Of a DNA stretch of 64,000 bases, positions 16,369-26,147 are shown piece by piece. The stretch is taken from contig NZ_SSSM01000005.1 of the NCBI RefSeq assembly GCF_004801885.1, positions 248,001-312,000 on the forward strand. The letters run 5' to 3'. This stretch comes from Naasia lichenicola. GTDB taxonomy: Bacteria > Actinomycetota > Actinomycetes > Actinomycetales > Microbacteriaceae. Position numbers and translations under genes: made by a program. The notes under the pieces are model-generated. The model saw only the letters and a program-made list of their open reading frames with translations, did no database searches and had not been told where the DNA came from. Positions within the stretch are counted from its first letter, which is position 1. The number at the start of each line of letters is the position of its first letter.

Positions 16369-17742
16369 ATGGCGCAGTTCACCGTGGGAGCAGCCGCCTC
16401 CCATGTCGGCAAGGTCCGATCCAACAACCAGGACTCCGGGTACGCCGGCGGCCAGCTCTTCGTCGTCGCCGACGGCATGGGTGGCCACGCGGGCGGCGAC
16501 ATCGCCTCCGCCATCGCCGTCACGCGGATCGCCGAGACGGACGCCCAGTACTTCGCGACCGCCTCCGATGCCGAGATGGCCCTGCAGTCCGCGCTCGTAG
16601 CGGCCAACCAGCTCCTGGCCGAGACCGTCTTCGAGCACCCCGAGCTGACCGGCATGGGCACGACGGTCTCCGCCTTCATCCGGGTCGGCGACCAGATCGC
16701 GATGGCGCACATCGGCGACTCGCGGATCTACCTGCTGCGCGGCACCGAGCTCACCCAGATCACGATCGACCACACATTCGTGCAGCGGCTGGTCGACAGC
16801 GGGCGGATCACGCCGGAAGAGGCGACCACCCATCCCCGGCGGTCCGTATTAATGAGGGTGCTCGGCGACATCGACGCAGCTCCCGAAATCGACACAGGCA
16901 TCATGACCACGAGTGCGGGCGACCGGTGGATGATCTGCTCCGATGGGCTGAGCAGCTATGTCGGCGAAGACCGCATCCGCTCGATCATGGGCGACAACAC
17001 GCCTCCCGCCGATGTCGCCGACCGCCTCATCAAGGAGGCCCTCGAGCACGGCGCTCCGGACAACGTCACGGTCATCGTGGTCGACATCGACCCGTTCGGC
17101 GGGGACGCCGCTCAGCCGGGCATTGCGACCACCGTCGGCTCGGCGGCCGCGCCCCTCGAGTTCGAGGGCGATGCCGGCAAGCGGGGCAAGCTGCCGAACA
17201 TGATCCTGCACCCGATCAAATCGACGGTCGTCGCGCGGGATTCGCACTTCGAGCCGGAGACCGAGGACTACCTCGACGCGCTCATCGCCGAGGACCGGCG
17301 ACGCTCGCGCACCCGCCGGGTGACCTGGCTCGTGGTGATCGGAGCCATCGTGCTGGCGATCGTGATCGCCGCGGTGATCGGCTACAACTGGACGCAGAGT
17401 CGCTTCTACGTCGGCTCGAACGCGGGCCACGTCGCCATCTACAAGGGCGTGCAGCAGAGCATCGGCCCCATCCAGCTGTCCTCCGTCTTCCAGGACACCG
17501 ATCTGTCCGTGTCGGAGCTCGGGTCGTATGACCGGACACGGGTGGAGAGCACGATCAGCGCAGGCAGCGTCAACGACGCGTTCGCCATCGTGACCAGCCT
17601 CGAGTCCCGCGCGAGCAGCGGATCGAACGCGGGGTCAGGATCCTCGGCCGGCACGTCGGCCGGCACCTCACCCAGCGCCTCTCCCACCGCGACGTCGAGC
17701 GCGGGAACGGGGACCGCGGCCGGCACGGAGCCGGCTCAGTGA
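16369..17742 (+). CDS. pstP: PP2C-type Ser/Thr protein phosphatase PstP
   Basis: PstP removes phosphates set by PknA/PknB. The 457-residue protein has a PP2C catalytic domain (1-235) with the metal-binding motifs RSNNQDSG (D22), VVADGMGGHAGG (D35, G36), GMGTTVSA and DNVTVIVVDI. A juxtamembrane segment follows, then one membrane helix (about 320-340, WLVVIGAIVLAIVIAAVIGY), and an extracellular tail ending in a Ser/Ala/Gly/Thr-rich stretch. Start ATG 16369; longer frames upstream run antisense-like through fhaB. It overlaps rodA by 4 bp (GTGA). Confidence 0.96.
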   Translation: MAQFTVGAAASHVGKVRSNNQDSGYAGGQLFVVADGMGGHAGGDIASAIAVTRIAETDAQYFATASDAEMALQSALVAANQLLAETVFEHPELTGMGTTVSAFIRVGDQIAMAHIGDSRIYLLRGTELTQITIDHTFVQRLVDSGRITPEEATTHPRRSVLMRVLGDIDAAPEIDTGIMTTSAGDRWMICSDGLSSYVGEDRIRSIMGDNTPPADVADRLIKEALEHGAPDNVTVIVVDIDPFGGDAAQPGIATTVGSAAAPLEFEGDAGKRGKLPNMILHPIKSTVVARDSHFEPETEDYLDALIAEDRRRSRTRRVTWLVVIGAIVLAIVIAAVIGYNWTQSRFYVGSNAGHVAIYKGVQQSIGPIQLSSVFQDTDLSVSELGSYDRTRVESTISAGSVNDAFAIVTSLESRASSGSNAGSGSSAGTSAGTSPSASPTATSSAGTGTAAGTEPAQ

Positions 17743-19124
17743 GCTCCGGCACGCTGTCGGATGCGCGCTCGCCGCGCTCCGAGCGGGTGCGCACCATGCG
17801 CCTGCCCCGCAGACTGCGCAACATCGAGTTCCTGCTGCTGGTGGCGGTGTGGCTGATCAACCTCGCGGCCATCGCTCTCGTGCAGCTCGGCGCGCTCGGT
17901 GCGACGGAGCCGACGATGCTCGGCCTCACCCTGCTGGTGTCGGGTCTCACCTTCGTGATGCACCTCGAGCTGCGGGTGATCGCGCGCGAGGCCGATCCGT
18001 TCATCCTGCCGATCGCGACCCTGCTCAACGGGATCGGCATCGCCGGCATCTACCGGGTCGACATCGCCTATGGGGATTCCGGCTGGGAGTCCGCCGCGGT
18101 CCGACAGGTCGTCTGGACCGCGCTGGCGATCATCATCGCGATCCTCGGCCTCGTCTTCGTCCGCAATCACCGCGTGCTGCAGCGCTACACGTATCTGGCG
18201 ATGCTCGTCGGGGTCGTCCTGCTTCTGCTGCCCATGCTCCCGGGCATCGGCCTCACCATCAACGGCGCGCGGGTGTGGATCGGCGTCGGCCCGTTCACCT
18301 TCCAGCCCGGCGAGATCGCGAAGATCGCCCTCGCCGTCTTCTTCGCCGGATACCTGGTCACTCGTCGTGACTCGCTCTCGATGGTCGGGCGCAAGTTCCT
18401 GGGCTTGAAACTGCCGCGCATCCGCGATTTGGGCCCGATCCTGGTCATCTGGGCGCTCGCCATGTCGGTCATCGTCTTCCAGCGCGACCTCGGCACCGCC
18501 CTGCTCTACTTCGGCCTCTTCCTCGTGATGCTCTACGTCGCGACCGGGCGGTTCAGCTGGGTGCTGATCGGCCTGCTCCTGTTCGGCGGCGGCGCATTCG
18601 TCGCCGGACGAACACTCGAGTACGTCGGCGGACGACTCAACAACTGGCTCGACGCCTTCGACCCGGTCAGCTATGACACGCCCGGCGGGTCGTATCAGCT
18701 CGTCCAGGGCCTCTTCGGACTGGCGCACGGCGGCCTCATCGGCACGGGGCTCGGCCAGGGGATGCCTGAGCAGACGCCCGTCGCGCAGAGCGACTACATC
18801 ATCGCCACCCTCGGCGAGGAGCTGGGGCTCACGGGCGTCTTCGCGATCCTGGCGCTCTACCTGCTCTTCGTCTCCCGCGGATTCCGGATCGGCTTCGCCG
18901 GGCAGGACGACTTCGGCAAGCTGCTCGCGGTCGGCCTCTCGTTCGTCGTCGCCCTCCAGTGCTTCGTCGTCATCGGCGGCGTGACCCGGGTGATCCCACT
19001 CACCGGCCTGACCACCCCGTTCCTCGCTTCGGGCGGATCGTCGCTCGTGGCGAACTGGATCATCGCCGCCCTGCTGCTGCGCATCTCCGACTCGGTCCGC
19101 AGTCAACCGAGGCTCGTCGTATGA
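17739..19124 (+). CDS. rodA: SEDS-family peptidoglycan polymerase RodA (FtsW/RodA/SpoVE)
   Basis: The SEDS glycosyltransferase polymerises lipid II together with a class B PBP, here the neighbouring PbpA. The 461-residue protein has about 10-12 membrane segments and the family segments GIGLTINGARVWI and FQRDLGTALLYF (containing the conserved Asp/Arg-rich loop), plus GLTTPFLASGGSSLVANW near the C terminus. The start is GTG 17739, overlapping the pstP stop. The stop overlaps a 19-codon ORF that in turn overlaps pbpA. Confidence 0.94.
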   Translation: MSSGTLSDARSPRSERVRTMRLPRRLRNIEFLLLVAVWLINLAAIALVQLGALGATEPTMLGLTLLVSGLTFVMHLELRVIAREADPFILPIATLLNGIGIAGIYRVDIAYGDSGWESAAVRQVVWTALAIIIAILGLVFVRNHRVLQRYTYLAMLVGVVLLLLPMLPGIGLTINGARVWIGVGPFTFQPGEIAKIALAVFFAGYLVTRRDSLSMVGRKFLGLKLPRIRDLGPILVIWALAMSVIVFQRDLGTALLYFGLFLVMLYVATGRFSWVLIGLLLFGGGAFVAGRTLEYVGGRLNNWLDAFDPVSYDTPGGSYQLVQGLFGLAHGGLIGTGLGQGMPEQTPVAQSDYIIATLGEELGLTGVFAILALYLLFVSRGFRIGFAGQDDFGKLLAVGLSFVVALQCFVVIGGVTRVIPLTGLTTPFLASGGSSLVANWIIAALLLRISDSVRSQPRLVV

Positions 19125-19180
19125 GCGCCACGAAGCTGGATTCGCGACATCACCCGACTCATATGAATGGAACGGCATGA
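19121..19180 (+). CDS. 19-codon coupling ORF between rodA and pbpA
   Basis: ATG 19121 overlaps the rodA stop as ATGA. The frame runs 19 codons ([19 protein letters not shown]) and stops at 19178-19180, where ATGA again overlaps the pbpA start. It therefore bridges the 52-bp gap so that ribosomes can pass from rodA to pbpA. The peptide itself looks like nothing known. It is more likely a translational coupler than a functional protein, and it could be chance. Confidence 0.4.
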   Translation: MSATKLDSRHHPTHMNGTA

Positions 19181-20631
19181 ACAGGGAGCTGAAGCGGGTC
19201 AGCGTGCTCGTCGTGCTGATGTTCGTCGCGCTCTTCGTGTCGACGTCGATCATCCAGGTGTTCCAGGCCGACAACCTCTCGGCCGACCCGCGCAACGCGC
19301 GCACGCTCTACGACGGCTACGACGTACAGCGCGGGTCCATCCTGGTCGCCGGGCAGCCCGTCGCCGAGTCCGTGGCCTCCGACGACCGCTACAAGTACCA
19401 GCGCACCTACTCGAACGGCGAGCTCTACGCGGCGGTCACGGGGTACTTCGCGATCGGCGGCGCCCCGACCGGCATCGAGGGCGCACTCAACTCCGACCTC
19501 AGCGGAACGGCCGGCTCCCAGTTCCTCGACCGGATCAGCCGCATCGTGACCGGTGAGGCCCCGCGGGGCGACTCCGTCGAGCTCACCATCGACCCTGTGG
19601 TGCAGCAGGCCGCATGGGACGCGCTCGGCGATCTGCAGGGCGCGGTCGTGGCGGTCGACCCGAAGACCGGCGCCATCCTCGCCATGGTCTCGAAGCCGTC
19701 GTTCGACCCCAACCCGATCGCGAGCCACGATTCCGATGCCTCCGACGCCGCGTACTCGGGCCTGCTCGACGATCCCAGCCAGCCGCTGCAGAACCGGGCG
19801 ATCGAGGGCGACCTCAATCCGCCCGGCTCCGTGTTCAAGCTCGTGGTCAGTTCAGCGGCGCTCAACGGCGGCAAGTACACGCCGGACAGCGAGTTCCCGA
19901 ATCCGTCGACCTACCAGCTGCCCGGCACGGACACGTTCATCAACAACTCAGAAGGCGGCAGCTGCGGAGGCGGCGATACCGCCACCATCGCCACCGCGCT
20001 GCGGCTGTCCTGCAACATCCCCTTCGCCGAGCTGGGCGGAGCACTCGGCGAGGACACGATCGCCGCCATGGCCTCGGCCTACGGCTTCGGCCAGGACGTG
20101 TCGATCCCGATGTCCGTCACGCCCAGCACCTACCCGGCCGGCCTGGATGCGGGACAGCTGGCGCTGTCGTCCTTCGGCCAGTACGAGGACCGCGTCACCC
20201 CGATGCAGATGGCGATGGTGTCGGCCGGCATCGCCAACGGAGGAGTCGTCATGCAGCCCAACCTCGTGAAGCAGGTGCTCGCACCCGACCTCACCGTGCG
20301 CTCGACCTTCACGCCGACGGAGTTCTCGCGGCCGATCTCAGATAACACCTCTGCAACACTCACCCAGATGATGGTCAATGGTGTCGAGAACGGCGCGGCC
20401 AGCAATGCAAGAATAGACGGGGTCAGCGTTGCCGGGAAGACGGGGACAGCGGAGAACGGTGGGGATGATCCCTACACGCTCTGGTTCACCGGTTTCGCTC
20501 CAGCGGATGATCCGCAAGTCGCCATAGCGGTCGTGGTCGAAAACGGGGGAGGGCTCGGTCAAGACGGGTTCGGGAACCTGGTCGCCGCGCCCATCGCCAA
20601 GCAGGTAATTGAGGCGGTACTGAACAGATGA
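19177..20631 (+). CDS. pbpA: Class B penicillin-binding protein PbpA
   Basis: This D,D-transpeptidase cross-links peptidoglycan and works with RodA. The 484-residue protein has one N-terminal membrane anchor (about 8-27), a linker and a penicillin-binding transpeptidase domain. The motifs are S218-V-F-K221, S278-C-N280 and K421-TGTAE. In mycobacteria PbpA is phosphorylated by PknB. The start ATG 19177 overlaps the coupling ORF, and the stop overlaps pknA (ATGA). The last 250 bp are less GC-rich than the rest. Confidence 0.95.
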   Translation: MNRELKRVSVLVVLMFVALFVSTSIIQVFQADNLSADPRNARTLYDGYDVQRGSILVAGQPVAESVASDDRYKYQRTYSNGELYAAVTGYFAIGGAPTGIEGALNSDLSGTAGSQFLDRISRIVTGEAPRGDSVELTIDPVVQQAAWDALGDLQGAVVAVDPKTGAILAMVSKPSFDPNPIASHDSDASDAAYSGLLDDPSQPLQNRAIEGDLNPPGSVFKLVVSSAALNGGKYTPDSEFPNPSTYQLPGTDTFINNSEGGSCGGGDTATIATALRLSCNIPFAELGGALGEDTIAAMASAYGFGQDVSIPMSVTPSTYPAGLDAGQLALSSFGQYEDRVTPMQMAMVSAGIANGGVVMQPNLVKQVLAPDLTVRSTFTPTEFSRPISDNTSATLTQMMVNGVENGAASNARIDGVSVAGKTGTAENGGDDPYTLWFTGFAPADDPQVAIAVVVENGGGLGQDGFGNLVAAPIAKQVIEAVLNR

Positions 20632-22508
20632 GGCCGACAGCGGGTCTGACCTTCGGGGGTCGCTACCAGCTCCAATCCCGCGTCGCCATCGGCGGCATGG
20701 GCGAGGTGTGGGAGGCCACCGACCTCGTCATCGGGCGCACCGTCGCCATCAAGATCCTCAAGGACGAGTACCTCGGCGACCCCGGGTTCCTCGAGAGGTT
20801 CCGGGCCGAGGCCCGTCACGCGGCGCTGGTCAATCACGAGGGCATCGCCAACGTCTTCGACTACGGAGAAGAGGACGGCTCGGCCTTCCTCGTCATGGAG
20901 CTCGTGCCAGGTGAGGCGCTCTCGTCCGTGCTCGAGCGCGAGCACATGCTGAGCACCGATCGTGTGCTCGACATCGTGGCCCAGACCGCATCGGCACTGC
21001 AGGCCGCGCACGCCGCCGGCCTGGTGCACCGCGACATCAAGCCGGGCAACCTGCTGATCACTCCTGACGGTCGCGTCAAGATCACCGACTTCGGCATCGC
21101 CCGGATCGCGGACCAGGTTCCGCTGACCGCCACCGGCCAGGTCATGGGCACGGTGCAGTACCTGTCCCCGGAGCAGGCCAGCGGTCACCCCGCGAGCCCC
21201 GCCACGGACATCTACTCCCTCGGGATCGTCGCCTACGAGGCCCTCGCCGGCCGTCGGCCGTTCTCCGGCGAATCGCAGGTCGCGATCGCGATGGCGCAGA
21301 TCAACGAGACTCCGCCCGACCTCCCGGTGACGGTCGCCGAGCCCGTCAAGCAGCTCGTGCTGGCCAGCATCGCCAAGAGCCCCTCCGACCGGCCGTCCTC
21401 CGCCGCGAACCTCGCCCGCGCGGCGACCGCCCTTCGTCGCGGAGATCTGCAGGCCGCGGCCGCGGCAGTGCCGGGCGTGCTGCCGTACAACCCCACCTTC
21501 ACGCAGGCGATGTCGAACCCCGACGCCGCCACCCAGCTGTTCAATCCCGCGGGCAGCACCACCCAGGCGACCACCCTTCTCGCGGCAGGTGCGGCAGCCC
21601 AGACGGGGATGACGGGCCAGCTCACCACGAGCGGCGTCCCCATCCGCCGGGAGGATCAGAAGTCCGACCGGCGCAGCCCGTGGACCTGGCCGCTCATCGG
21701 GCTGATCATCCTCCTGGTGATCATCGTGGTGGCGACGATCTTCCTGCTCGTCAACCGCGACGGCAACGCCACCCCCGCGACATCGCCCGCGGTCAGCACC
21801 CCCGCCGTCACGCCCAGCACCTCCGCGACCCCATCCGCCGCACCGAGCGCGACCACTCCTCCCGCCGCGACCAAGGTCACGGTGAACGCCGCCGACTACG
21901 TGAACCGACCGTTCCAGGACGTCGTCGACGACCTCAACGCGGCGGGCCTGCAGGCATCGTCCGCCGTGGGCAACGCCGCGACCTCCGAGGATCAGGTCGG
22001 GCTCGTCACCGCCATCAACCCCACCGGCAACCTGGACCAGAACACCCGCATCACCGTGACGTACAACGGTCCTATGGCGGACATCCCGGCCCCCGGCGCA
22101 CCGACCACATCAACACCAACGGTAACCGCGAGCACGGCGACTTCTACGACAAAGGTGGCTGTCAGCTGGCCGGCCTTCGGCGGATGCCCGGCCGGAACCA
22201 CGCGCAGCGGATACTCCATCACAGTCAACGGAGCGTCCAGCACTACTAACGGCGCTACACCGCCTTCTAGCAGCAACGGGAGCTTCCCTGTAGGCGCCGG
22301 CGTGACCAGTTACAACGCCATTGTCGCTGACACTCAAGCTGGGCAGATTCAGGTGAATTATGTTGCCTTCTGCAATGACCGTCCGTCCCCCAGCTCCGAC
22401 ACATTGACCGTGACTGTGAACGCCGCACCGGCCCCGGGTGGAACCGGAACGGGAACGGGGACGGGTACCGGAACGGGCACTGGGACAGGCACGGGTAACG
22501 GCGGCTGA
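20628..22508 (+). CDS. pknA: Transmembrane Ser/Thr protein kinase PknA with one PASTA-like and one Fn3-like extracellular domain
   Basis: The kinase domain spans about 12-275, with the Gly loop [10 protein letters not shown]42, HRDIKPGN (D136) and DFG (D154). A Pro/Ala/Thr-rich juxtamembrane part precedes one membrane helix (about 350-372). The extracellular part has one PASTA-like unit (about 415-480, [17 protein letters not shown]), a fibronectin-type region with Cys residues ([21 protein letters not shown]), and a Gly/Thr repeat tail. Mycobacterial PknA lacks PASTA domains, so this is a different build. Codon use after about 22100 is less GC-biased than in the kinase domain. It phosphorylates division proteins in relatives. 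It overlaps pbpA (ATGA) and pknB (TGATG). Confidence 0.93.
   Translation: MRPTAGLTFGGRYQLQSRVAIGGMGEVWEATDLVIGRTVAIKILKDEYLGDPGFLERFRAEARHAALVNHEGIANVFDYGEEDGSAFLVMELVPGEALSSVLEREHMLSTDRVLDIVAQTASALQAAHAAGLVHRDIKPGNLLITPDGRVKITDFGIARIADQVPLTATGQVMGTVQYLSPEQASGHPASPATDIYSLGIVAYEALAGRRPFSGESQVAIAMAQINETPPDLPVTVAEPVKQLVLASIAKSPSDRPSSAANLARAATALRRGDLQAAAAAVPGVLPYNPTFTQAMSNPDAATQLFNPAGSTTQATTLLAAGAAAQTGMTGQLTTSGVPIRREDQKSDRRSPWTWPLIGLIILLVIIVVATIFLLVNRDGNATPATSPAVSTPAVTPSTSATPSAAPSATTPPAATKVTVNAADYVNRPFQDVVDDLNAAGLQASSAVGNAATSEDQVGLVTAINPTGNLDQNTRITVTYNGPMADIPAPGAPTTSTPTVTASTATSTTKVAVSWPAFGGCPAGTTRSGYSITVNGASSTTNGATPPSSSNGSFPVGAGVTSYNAIVADTQAGQIQVNYVAFCNDRPSPSSDTLTVTVNAAPAPGGTGTGTGTGTGTGTGTGTGNGG
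22437..22502 (+). repeat. Degenerate GGNACN tandem repeat coding a Gly-Thr tail
   Basis: About ten imperfect 6-bp units (GGAACN/GGGACN/GGTACN/GGCACN) encode the C-terminal GTGTGT run of PknA just before its stop. Such a hexamer array can change length without a frameshift. Confidence 0.8.
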
Positions 22509-24295
22509 TGGTGACCTCGACCGGACCAACCCAGCTCCCGTCGGAGGCGGCCGCCGAGCCGCCCCGACGGCTGCTCGCGGGGCGCTACCAGATCGGGGCG
22601 CTGATCGGTCGCGGCGGCATGGCCGATGTGCACATGGGAACCGACAACCGGCTCGGTCGCACGGTCGCCATCAAGCTGCTGCGCTCGTCTCTCGCCACCG
22701 ACCCGGCGTTCCGGATGCGATTCCGGCAGGAGGCCCAGGCGGCAGCCCGCATGGCGCATCCGACGATCGTCCGCGTCTTCGATGCCGGAGAGGAGATCGT
22801 CCGCGACGCCAACGGCGTCGAGAGCCAGCTGCCGTTCATCGTGATGGAATACGTCGACGGCAAGCTGCTCAAGGAGATCATCGCCCGCGGTCCGCTCGAG
22901 CCGCCCGAGGCGACCCACATCGTCGAGGGCGTCCTCACCGCGCTCGAGTACTCGCATCGCGCCGGCGTCGTGCACCGCGACATCAAGCCGGGCAACATCA
23001 TGATCACGCGCGCCGGCCAGGTGAAGGTGATGGACTTCGGCATCGCCCGGGCCATCTCCGACTCCTCTGCGACCGTGGCGCAGACGACCGCCGTGCTGGG
23101 CACCGCGCAGTACTTCTCCCCCGAACAGGCTCGAGGCGAATCGGTCGACGCGCGAACCGACCTCTACTCCACCGGTGTCGTCCTGTTCGAGATGCTGGCC
23201 GGACGACCGCCATTCCGTGGGGACACCCCGGTGGCCGTCGCGTACCAGCATGTGAGCGAGGCGCCGCCCATCGCGAGCAGCTTCAATCCCAAGGTCTCCC
23301 CCGCGCTCGACTCGGTCGTCGCCCACGCTCTCGCGAAGGACAAGACCCAGCGGTTCCAGACCGCGGCCGAGTTCCGTGAGGACGTGCAGACGGCTGCCAC
23401 CGGCAAGGTGCCCGCCCGCAAGCTGCCGCAGACCGAGTTCACCTCGGCACTGTTCGGCGCGCCGCCCAGCGAAGCACTCGGCTCGGCCAACATCGCGATG
23501 AAGCAGCTCGCGGCCGATGACGACACCGTCGTGCGCACGCAGACCCGACCCCCCGCGGTCTGGATCTGGGCCGGAATCCTCAGCGTCCTCGTCATCGTCT
23601 TCGCCGTCGTCTTCTGGGTGGTCACCCTCAAGCCGAGCGATGACCTCCCCTCGTCATCCCGCGATGTGCCCGCTCTTGTGGGCACGACTTACGCGAGCGC
23701 CGAACGCGCCCTGACCGATCTCGATCTGCTTCCGCTGGAGAAGATGGAGTCGAGCGCGACGGTGCCCGCCGATGAGGTCATCCGGACCGATCCCGAGGCG
23801 GGGACGGTCGTCAGCGAGGGCACGTCGATCGACGTCTACGTCTCGACCGGACCGGTGCTGAACGCGGTGCCGAATGTCGTCGGGCTGGATCAGGCCGTGG
23901 CGCAGCAGACGCTCGTCGACTCGAAGCTCGTCGTCGGCGTCATCACGACCCAGCATTCCGCGACGGCCGCGAATGGAACAGTCATCGCCACCGATCCGGT
24001 CACCGCGACCGCGCTCACCGAGGGGTCGACCGTCAACCTGATCGTCTCCGACGGACTGGTCGAGATGCCCGACGTGCGCAACCTTCCGCTCGCCCAGGCC
24101 CGCGAGCAGCTGGAGAGCGTCGAGCTCGGGCTGCGGGTCAAGGTGGGTCGGGTCGGCGGCTGCGGGGCGGCATCGGATATCGTCCAGACCCAGTCCCTAG
24201 CTCCGGGAACCGTCCCTCAGAACTCCGAGGTCACCTTGACGTACTGCGACGGGACCGGGTCGACGACCCCGGAACCGACGACGCCCGCCGGCTGA
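22508..24295 (+). CDS. pknB: Transmembrane Ser/Thr protein kinase PknB with three PASTA domains
   Basis: The 595-residue kinase senses muropeptides or lipid II through extracellular PASTA domains and controls growth. The kinase domain is at about 26-290: RGGMADVHMG, K56, HRDIKPGN (D158) and DFG. One membrane helix lies at about 350-372 (WIWAGILSVLVIVFAVVFWV). Three PASTA units follow, starting DVPALVGTTYASAERAL, NAVPNVVGLDQAVAQQTL and EMPDVRNLPLAQAREQL. The last carries two Cys (GGCGAASD, LTYCDGT) that may form a disulphide. M. tuberculosis PknB has four units. It overlaps pknA by one base and is the last gene of the operon, convergent with the amidotransferase. Confidence 0.96.
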   Translation: MVTSTGPTQLPSEAAAEPPRRLLAGRYQIGALIGRGGMADVHMGTDNRLGRTVAIKLLRSSLATDPAFRMRFRQEAQAAARMAHPTIVRVFDAGEEIVRDANGVESQLPFIVMEYVDGKLLKEIIARGPLEPPEATHIVEGVLTALEYSHRAGVVHRDIKPGNIMITRAGQVKVMDFGIARAISDSSATVAQTTAVLGTAQYFSPEQARGESVDARTDLYSTGVVLFEMLAGRPPFRGDTPVAVAYQHVSEAPPIASSFNPKVSPALDSVVAHALAKDKTQRFQTAAEFREDVQTAATGKVPARKLPQTEFTSALFGAPPSEALGSANIAMKQLAADDDTVVRTQTRPPAVWIWAGILSVLVIVFAVVFWVVTLKPSDDLPSSSRDVPALVGTTYASAERALTDLDLLPLEKMESSATVPADEVIRTDPEAGTVVSEGTSIDVYVSTGPVLNAVPNVVGLDQAVAQQTLVDSKLVVGVITTQHSATAANGTVIATDPVTATALTEGSTVNLIVSDGLVEMPDVRNLPLAQAREQLESVELGLRVKVGRVGGCGAASDIVQTQSLAPGTVPQNSEVTLTYCDGTGSTTPEPTTPAG

Positions 24296-24325
24296 CCCGG
24301 CTCGAACTGCCTCGACGGACTCGGG

Positions 24326-24967
24326 TCAGGGGCGGGTGGAGATCAGCGGATTGAGATTGCGGGCGCGCTCCGGAGCCTCTGCCAGGCCGACGGTGGCGAG
24401 CCAGTTGCCGAGCATCCGATAGCCGCCTTCGGTGAGCACCGATTCCGGATGGAACTGCACTCCGAAGACGGGCTTGCTGATGTGCCGCAGGCCCATGATC
24501 ACGCCGCCCTTCGTGCGCGAGGTGACGACCAGGTCGCTCGGAACCGTGCCGTCGACGACTGCGAGCGAGTGGTACCTGGTGGCGGTGAACGTCGGCGAGA
24601 CGCCGTCGTAGAACCCGCTGCCGTCGTGCTCGACCTCGGAGGTCTTGCCGTGCATGAGCTCTTCGGCATTGGTCACCGTTGCGCCGAGGGCTTCGGCGAT
24701 GGCCTGGTGGCCGAGGCATACGCCGAGCAGCGGTGAACCGCTCGCGATCGCCCAGGTGACGATGGGGATCGAGATGCCCGCGTCCGACGGCTTGCCGGGT
24801 CCGGGCGAGAGCAGGACTCCGTCGTACTCACTGAGCCGCGCGGGGATGTCCTCGAGGGCGATGTCGTCGTTGCGCACCACATCGGTCTCCGCACCGAGCT
24901 GCTGCAGGTAGCCGTTGAGGGTGTAGACGAAGCTGTCGTAGTTGTCGATCACCAGGATCCGCGTCAT
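24326..24967 (-). CDS. trpG: Anthranilate/aminodeoxychorismate synthase glutamine amidotransferase subunit
   Basis: This is a class I glutamine amidotransferase of 213 residues that delivers ammonia to TrpE or PabB. The nucleophile is C84 (GVCLGHQAI), the oxyanion loop LSPGPGKPSDAG is present, and the His/Glu pair lies in VQFHPES. The N terminus ILVIDNYDSFVYTL is typical. No trpE or pabB is adjacent. In actinobacteria the gene at this place near pknB is usually called trpG or pabA, and the sequence does not separate the two. RBS GAGGAG precedes ATG 24967. Confidence 0.92.
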   Translation of the reverse strand: MTRILVIDNYDSFVYTLNGYLQQLGAETDVVRNDDIALEDIPARLSEYDGVLLSPGPGKPSDAGISIPIVTWAIASGSPLLGVCLGHQAIAEALGATVTNAEELMHGKTSEVEHDGSGFYDGVSPTFTATRYHSLAVVDGTVPSDLVVTSRTKGGVIMGLRHISKPVFGVQFHPESVLTEGGYRMLGNWLATVGLAEAPERARNLNPLISTRP

Positions 24968-25003
24968 GCGGTCGGGCTCCTCATCTTGCGCGTGCGGGGA
25001 CGG

Positions 25004-25162
25004 CTATCCGGAGACCGTCACGTCCTGAGGATTGACGATACCGTCCACGACGGGGAAGACCCACGTCATCAGCGCTCCCACCACGACGGCGACCAGGATC
25101 ACGAGGGTCAGAAGGCGGACCCAGAGGGGCCCAGGCAGGATCCGCCACAGTGCGGCGTACAT
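25004..25162 (-). CDS. Small single-pass membrane protein next to sortase
   Basis: The 52-residue protein MYAALWRILPGPLWVR... has one membrane helix (about 17-40, LLTLVILVAVVVGALMTWVF) and a short outer tail. Similar small proteins lie beside sortase E genes in related genomes. The function is unknown. It overlaps the sortase stop by 4 bp (ATGA), so translation is coupled. The start at ATG 25162 was chosen over a longer frame because of that overlap. Confidence 0.8.
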   Translation of the reverse strand: MYAALWRILPGPLWVRLLTLVILVAVVVGALMTWVFPVVDGIVNPQDVTVSG

Positions 25163-25992
25163 CACTGCACCCCCGATGCCGCGACGATGTCCGCGACCAC
25201 CGCGGGAGGTCCGGCCGAACGTGGCTGCCACGACTCGAAGACGCCGTAGGCGGCGACCCGTTCGGCTGTCGAGTAGAGCGGGTTGCAGGTCGTCAGAGTG
25301 ATGATCCGATCCCCTGGTGTCGCGCCAGGATGCTGAGGAACGGGGGCGAGGACGTCGACGGCGGACGCGAGGACGTATTCCAGGTTCGTGAAGCGGTAGA
25401 CGTACCAGCCGTCGGCCGTCTCGATCACGATGGGGTCTCCCACCTGCAACTGATCGATCAGGTGCATCCCGCCGCCATAAGCGCTGCGATGCGCGGCGAT
25501 CGCGAAGTTGCCGACCTCTCCCGGCATCTGCGTGTCGTCATAGTGACCGATGCCCAGGCGAGTGCTGTTGAGCACGTCGGTGCTGGTGCCCTGGGCGATC
25601 GTGCGCACGTAGTCGCTGCCGAACCGCGGCACCCAGAGATTGCCGAGAACGTCGAGGTGATCGGGCGCCGACGCCACGACGGGCAGGCCGTAGTCGGGGG
25701 CGGCGGCAGCGGGTGAGGCAGGCTCCGCCGTCGGGGGACTGCTCGAGGACGGCTCGGATGCATCCCACTCACGGCTCAGATCGCGCGCCGCAGAGGTCTG
25801 CGACCCCGCGAGGATCGCGTCGTTCCACCACAGCTGCCAGGCGAGGAATAGCAGCACCACGACGCCGAGCGTGAGCAGGATCTCACCGAGGACGCCGACC
25901 ACCGACGGCCGCGGACGGCGGTCGGGCGCTGCAGCTGCGGCAGGATCGGGCGCCTCCGCCGGTTCCACACCCGTGGAACTCCTGGCATGCAT
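25162..25992 (-). CDS. srtE: Class E sortase
   Basis: Sortases cut a C-terminal sorting signal and join the protein to peptidoglycan; class E prefers LAxTG. The 276-residue protein has an N-terminal membrane helix (about 33-52), a Ser/Pro/Ala-rich stalk (60-100) and a sortase domain with H168 (IAAHRSAYG), C236 (TLTTCNP) and R245. A protein with a C-terminal LASTG signal is encoded 2.6 kb away. ATG 25992 lies 6 nt behind a TAGGAT -10 hexamer, so the mRNA is probably leaderless. Confidence 0.94.
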   Translation of the reverse strand: MHARSSTGVEPAEAPDPAAAAAPDRRPRPSVVGVLGEILLTLGVVVLLFLAWQLWWNDAILAGSQTSAARDLSREWDASEPSSSSPPTAEPASPAAAAPDYGLPVVASAPDHLDVLGNLWVPRFGSDYVRTIAQGTSTDVLNSTRLGIGHYDDTQMPGEVGNFAIAAHRSAYGGGMHLIDQLQVGDPIVIETADGWYVYRFTNLEYVLASAVDVLAPVPQHPGATPGDRIITLTTCNPLYSTAERVAAYGVFESWQPRSAGPPAVVADIVAASGVQ

Positions 25993-25998
25993 TCCCGC

Positions 25999-26004
25999 AT
26001 CCTA
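25999..26004 (-). promoter_or_regulatory. -10 hexamer TAGGAT of a predicted leaderless promoter (srtE)
   Basis: On the minus strand TAGGAT is followed by 6 nt and ATG 25992, with no Shine-Dalgarno sequence. Confidence 0.6.
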
Positions 26005-26058
26005 CGTCGGACGCCTTCGCCTGCCGGGAGCCGCACCACCGGACGGTGCACCAGTCGA

Positions 26059-26078
26059 CTATCCACATCCTGTCCACA
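26059..26078 (+). promoter_or_regulatory. Two DnaA-box-like motifs upstream of crgA
   Basis: CTATCCACA (26059-26067) and CTGTCCACA (26070-26078) differ by one base each from TTATCCACA and TTGTCCACA. They lie 70-90 bp upstream of crgA. A third, weaker TTCTCCACC follows at 26081. Confidence 0.45.
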
Positions 26079-26134
26079 GGTTCTCCACCGGAGCTGACGG
26101 CCCTGCGAGCTGGGTAGAAGCGGACTCGAGCCTG

Positions 26135-26140
26135 TAAACT
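26135..26140 (+). promoter_or_regulatory. -10 hexamer TAAACT of a predicted leaderless promoter (crgA)
   Basis: TAAACT ends 7 nt before ATG 26148, with no ribosome binding site in between. Confidence 0.55.
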
Positions 26141-26147
26141 CTGCCGC

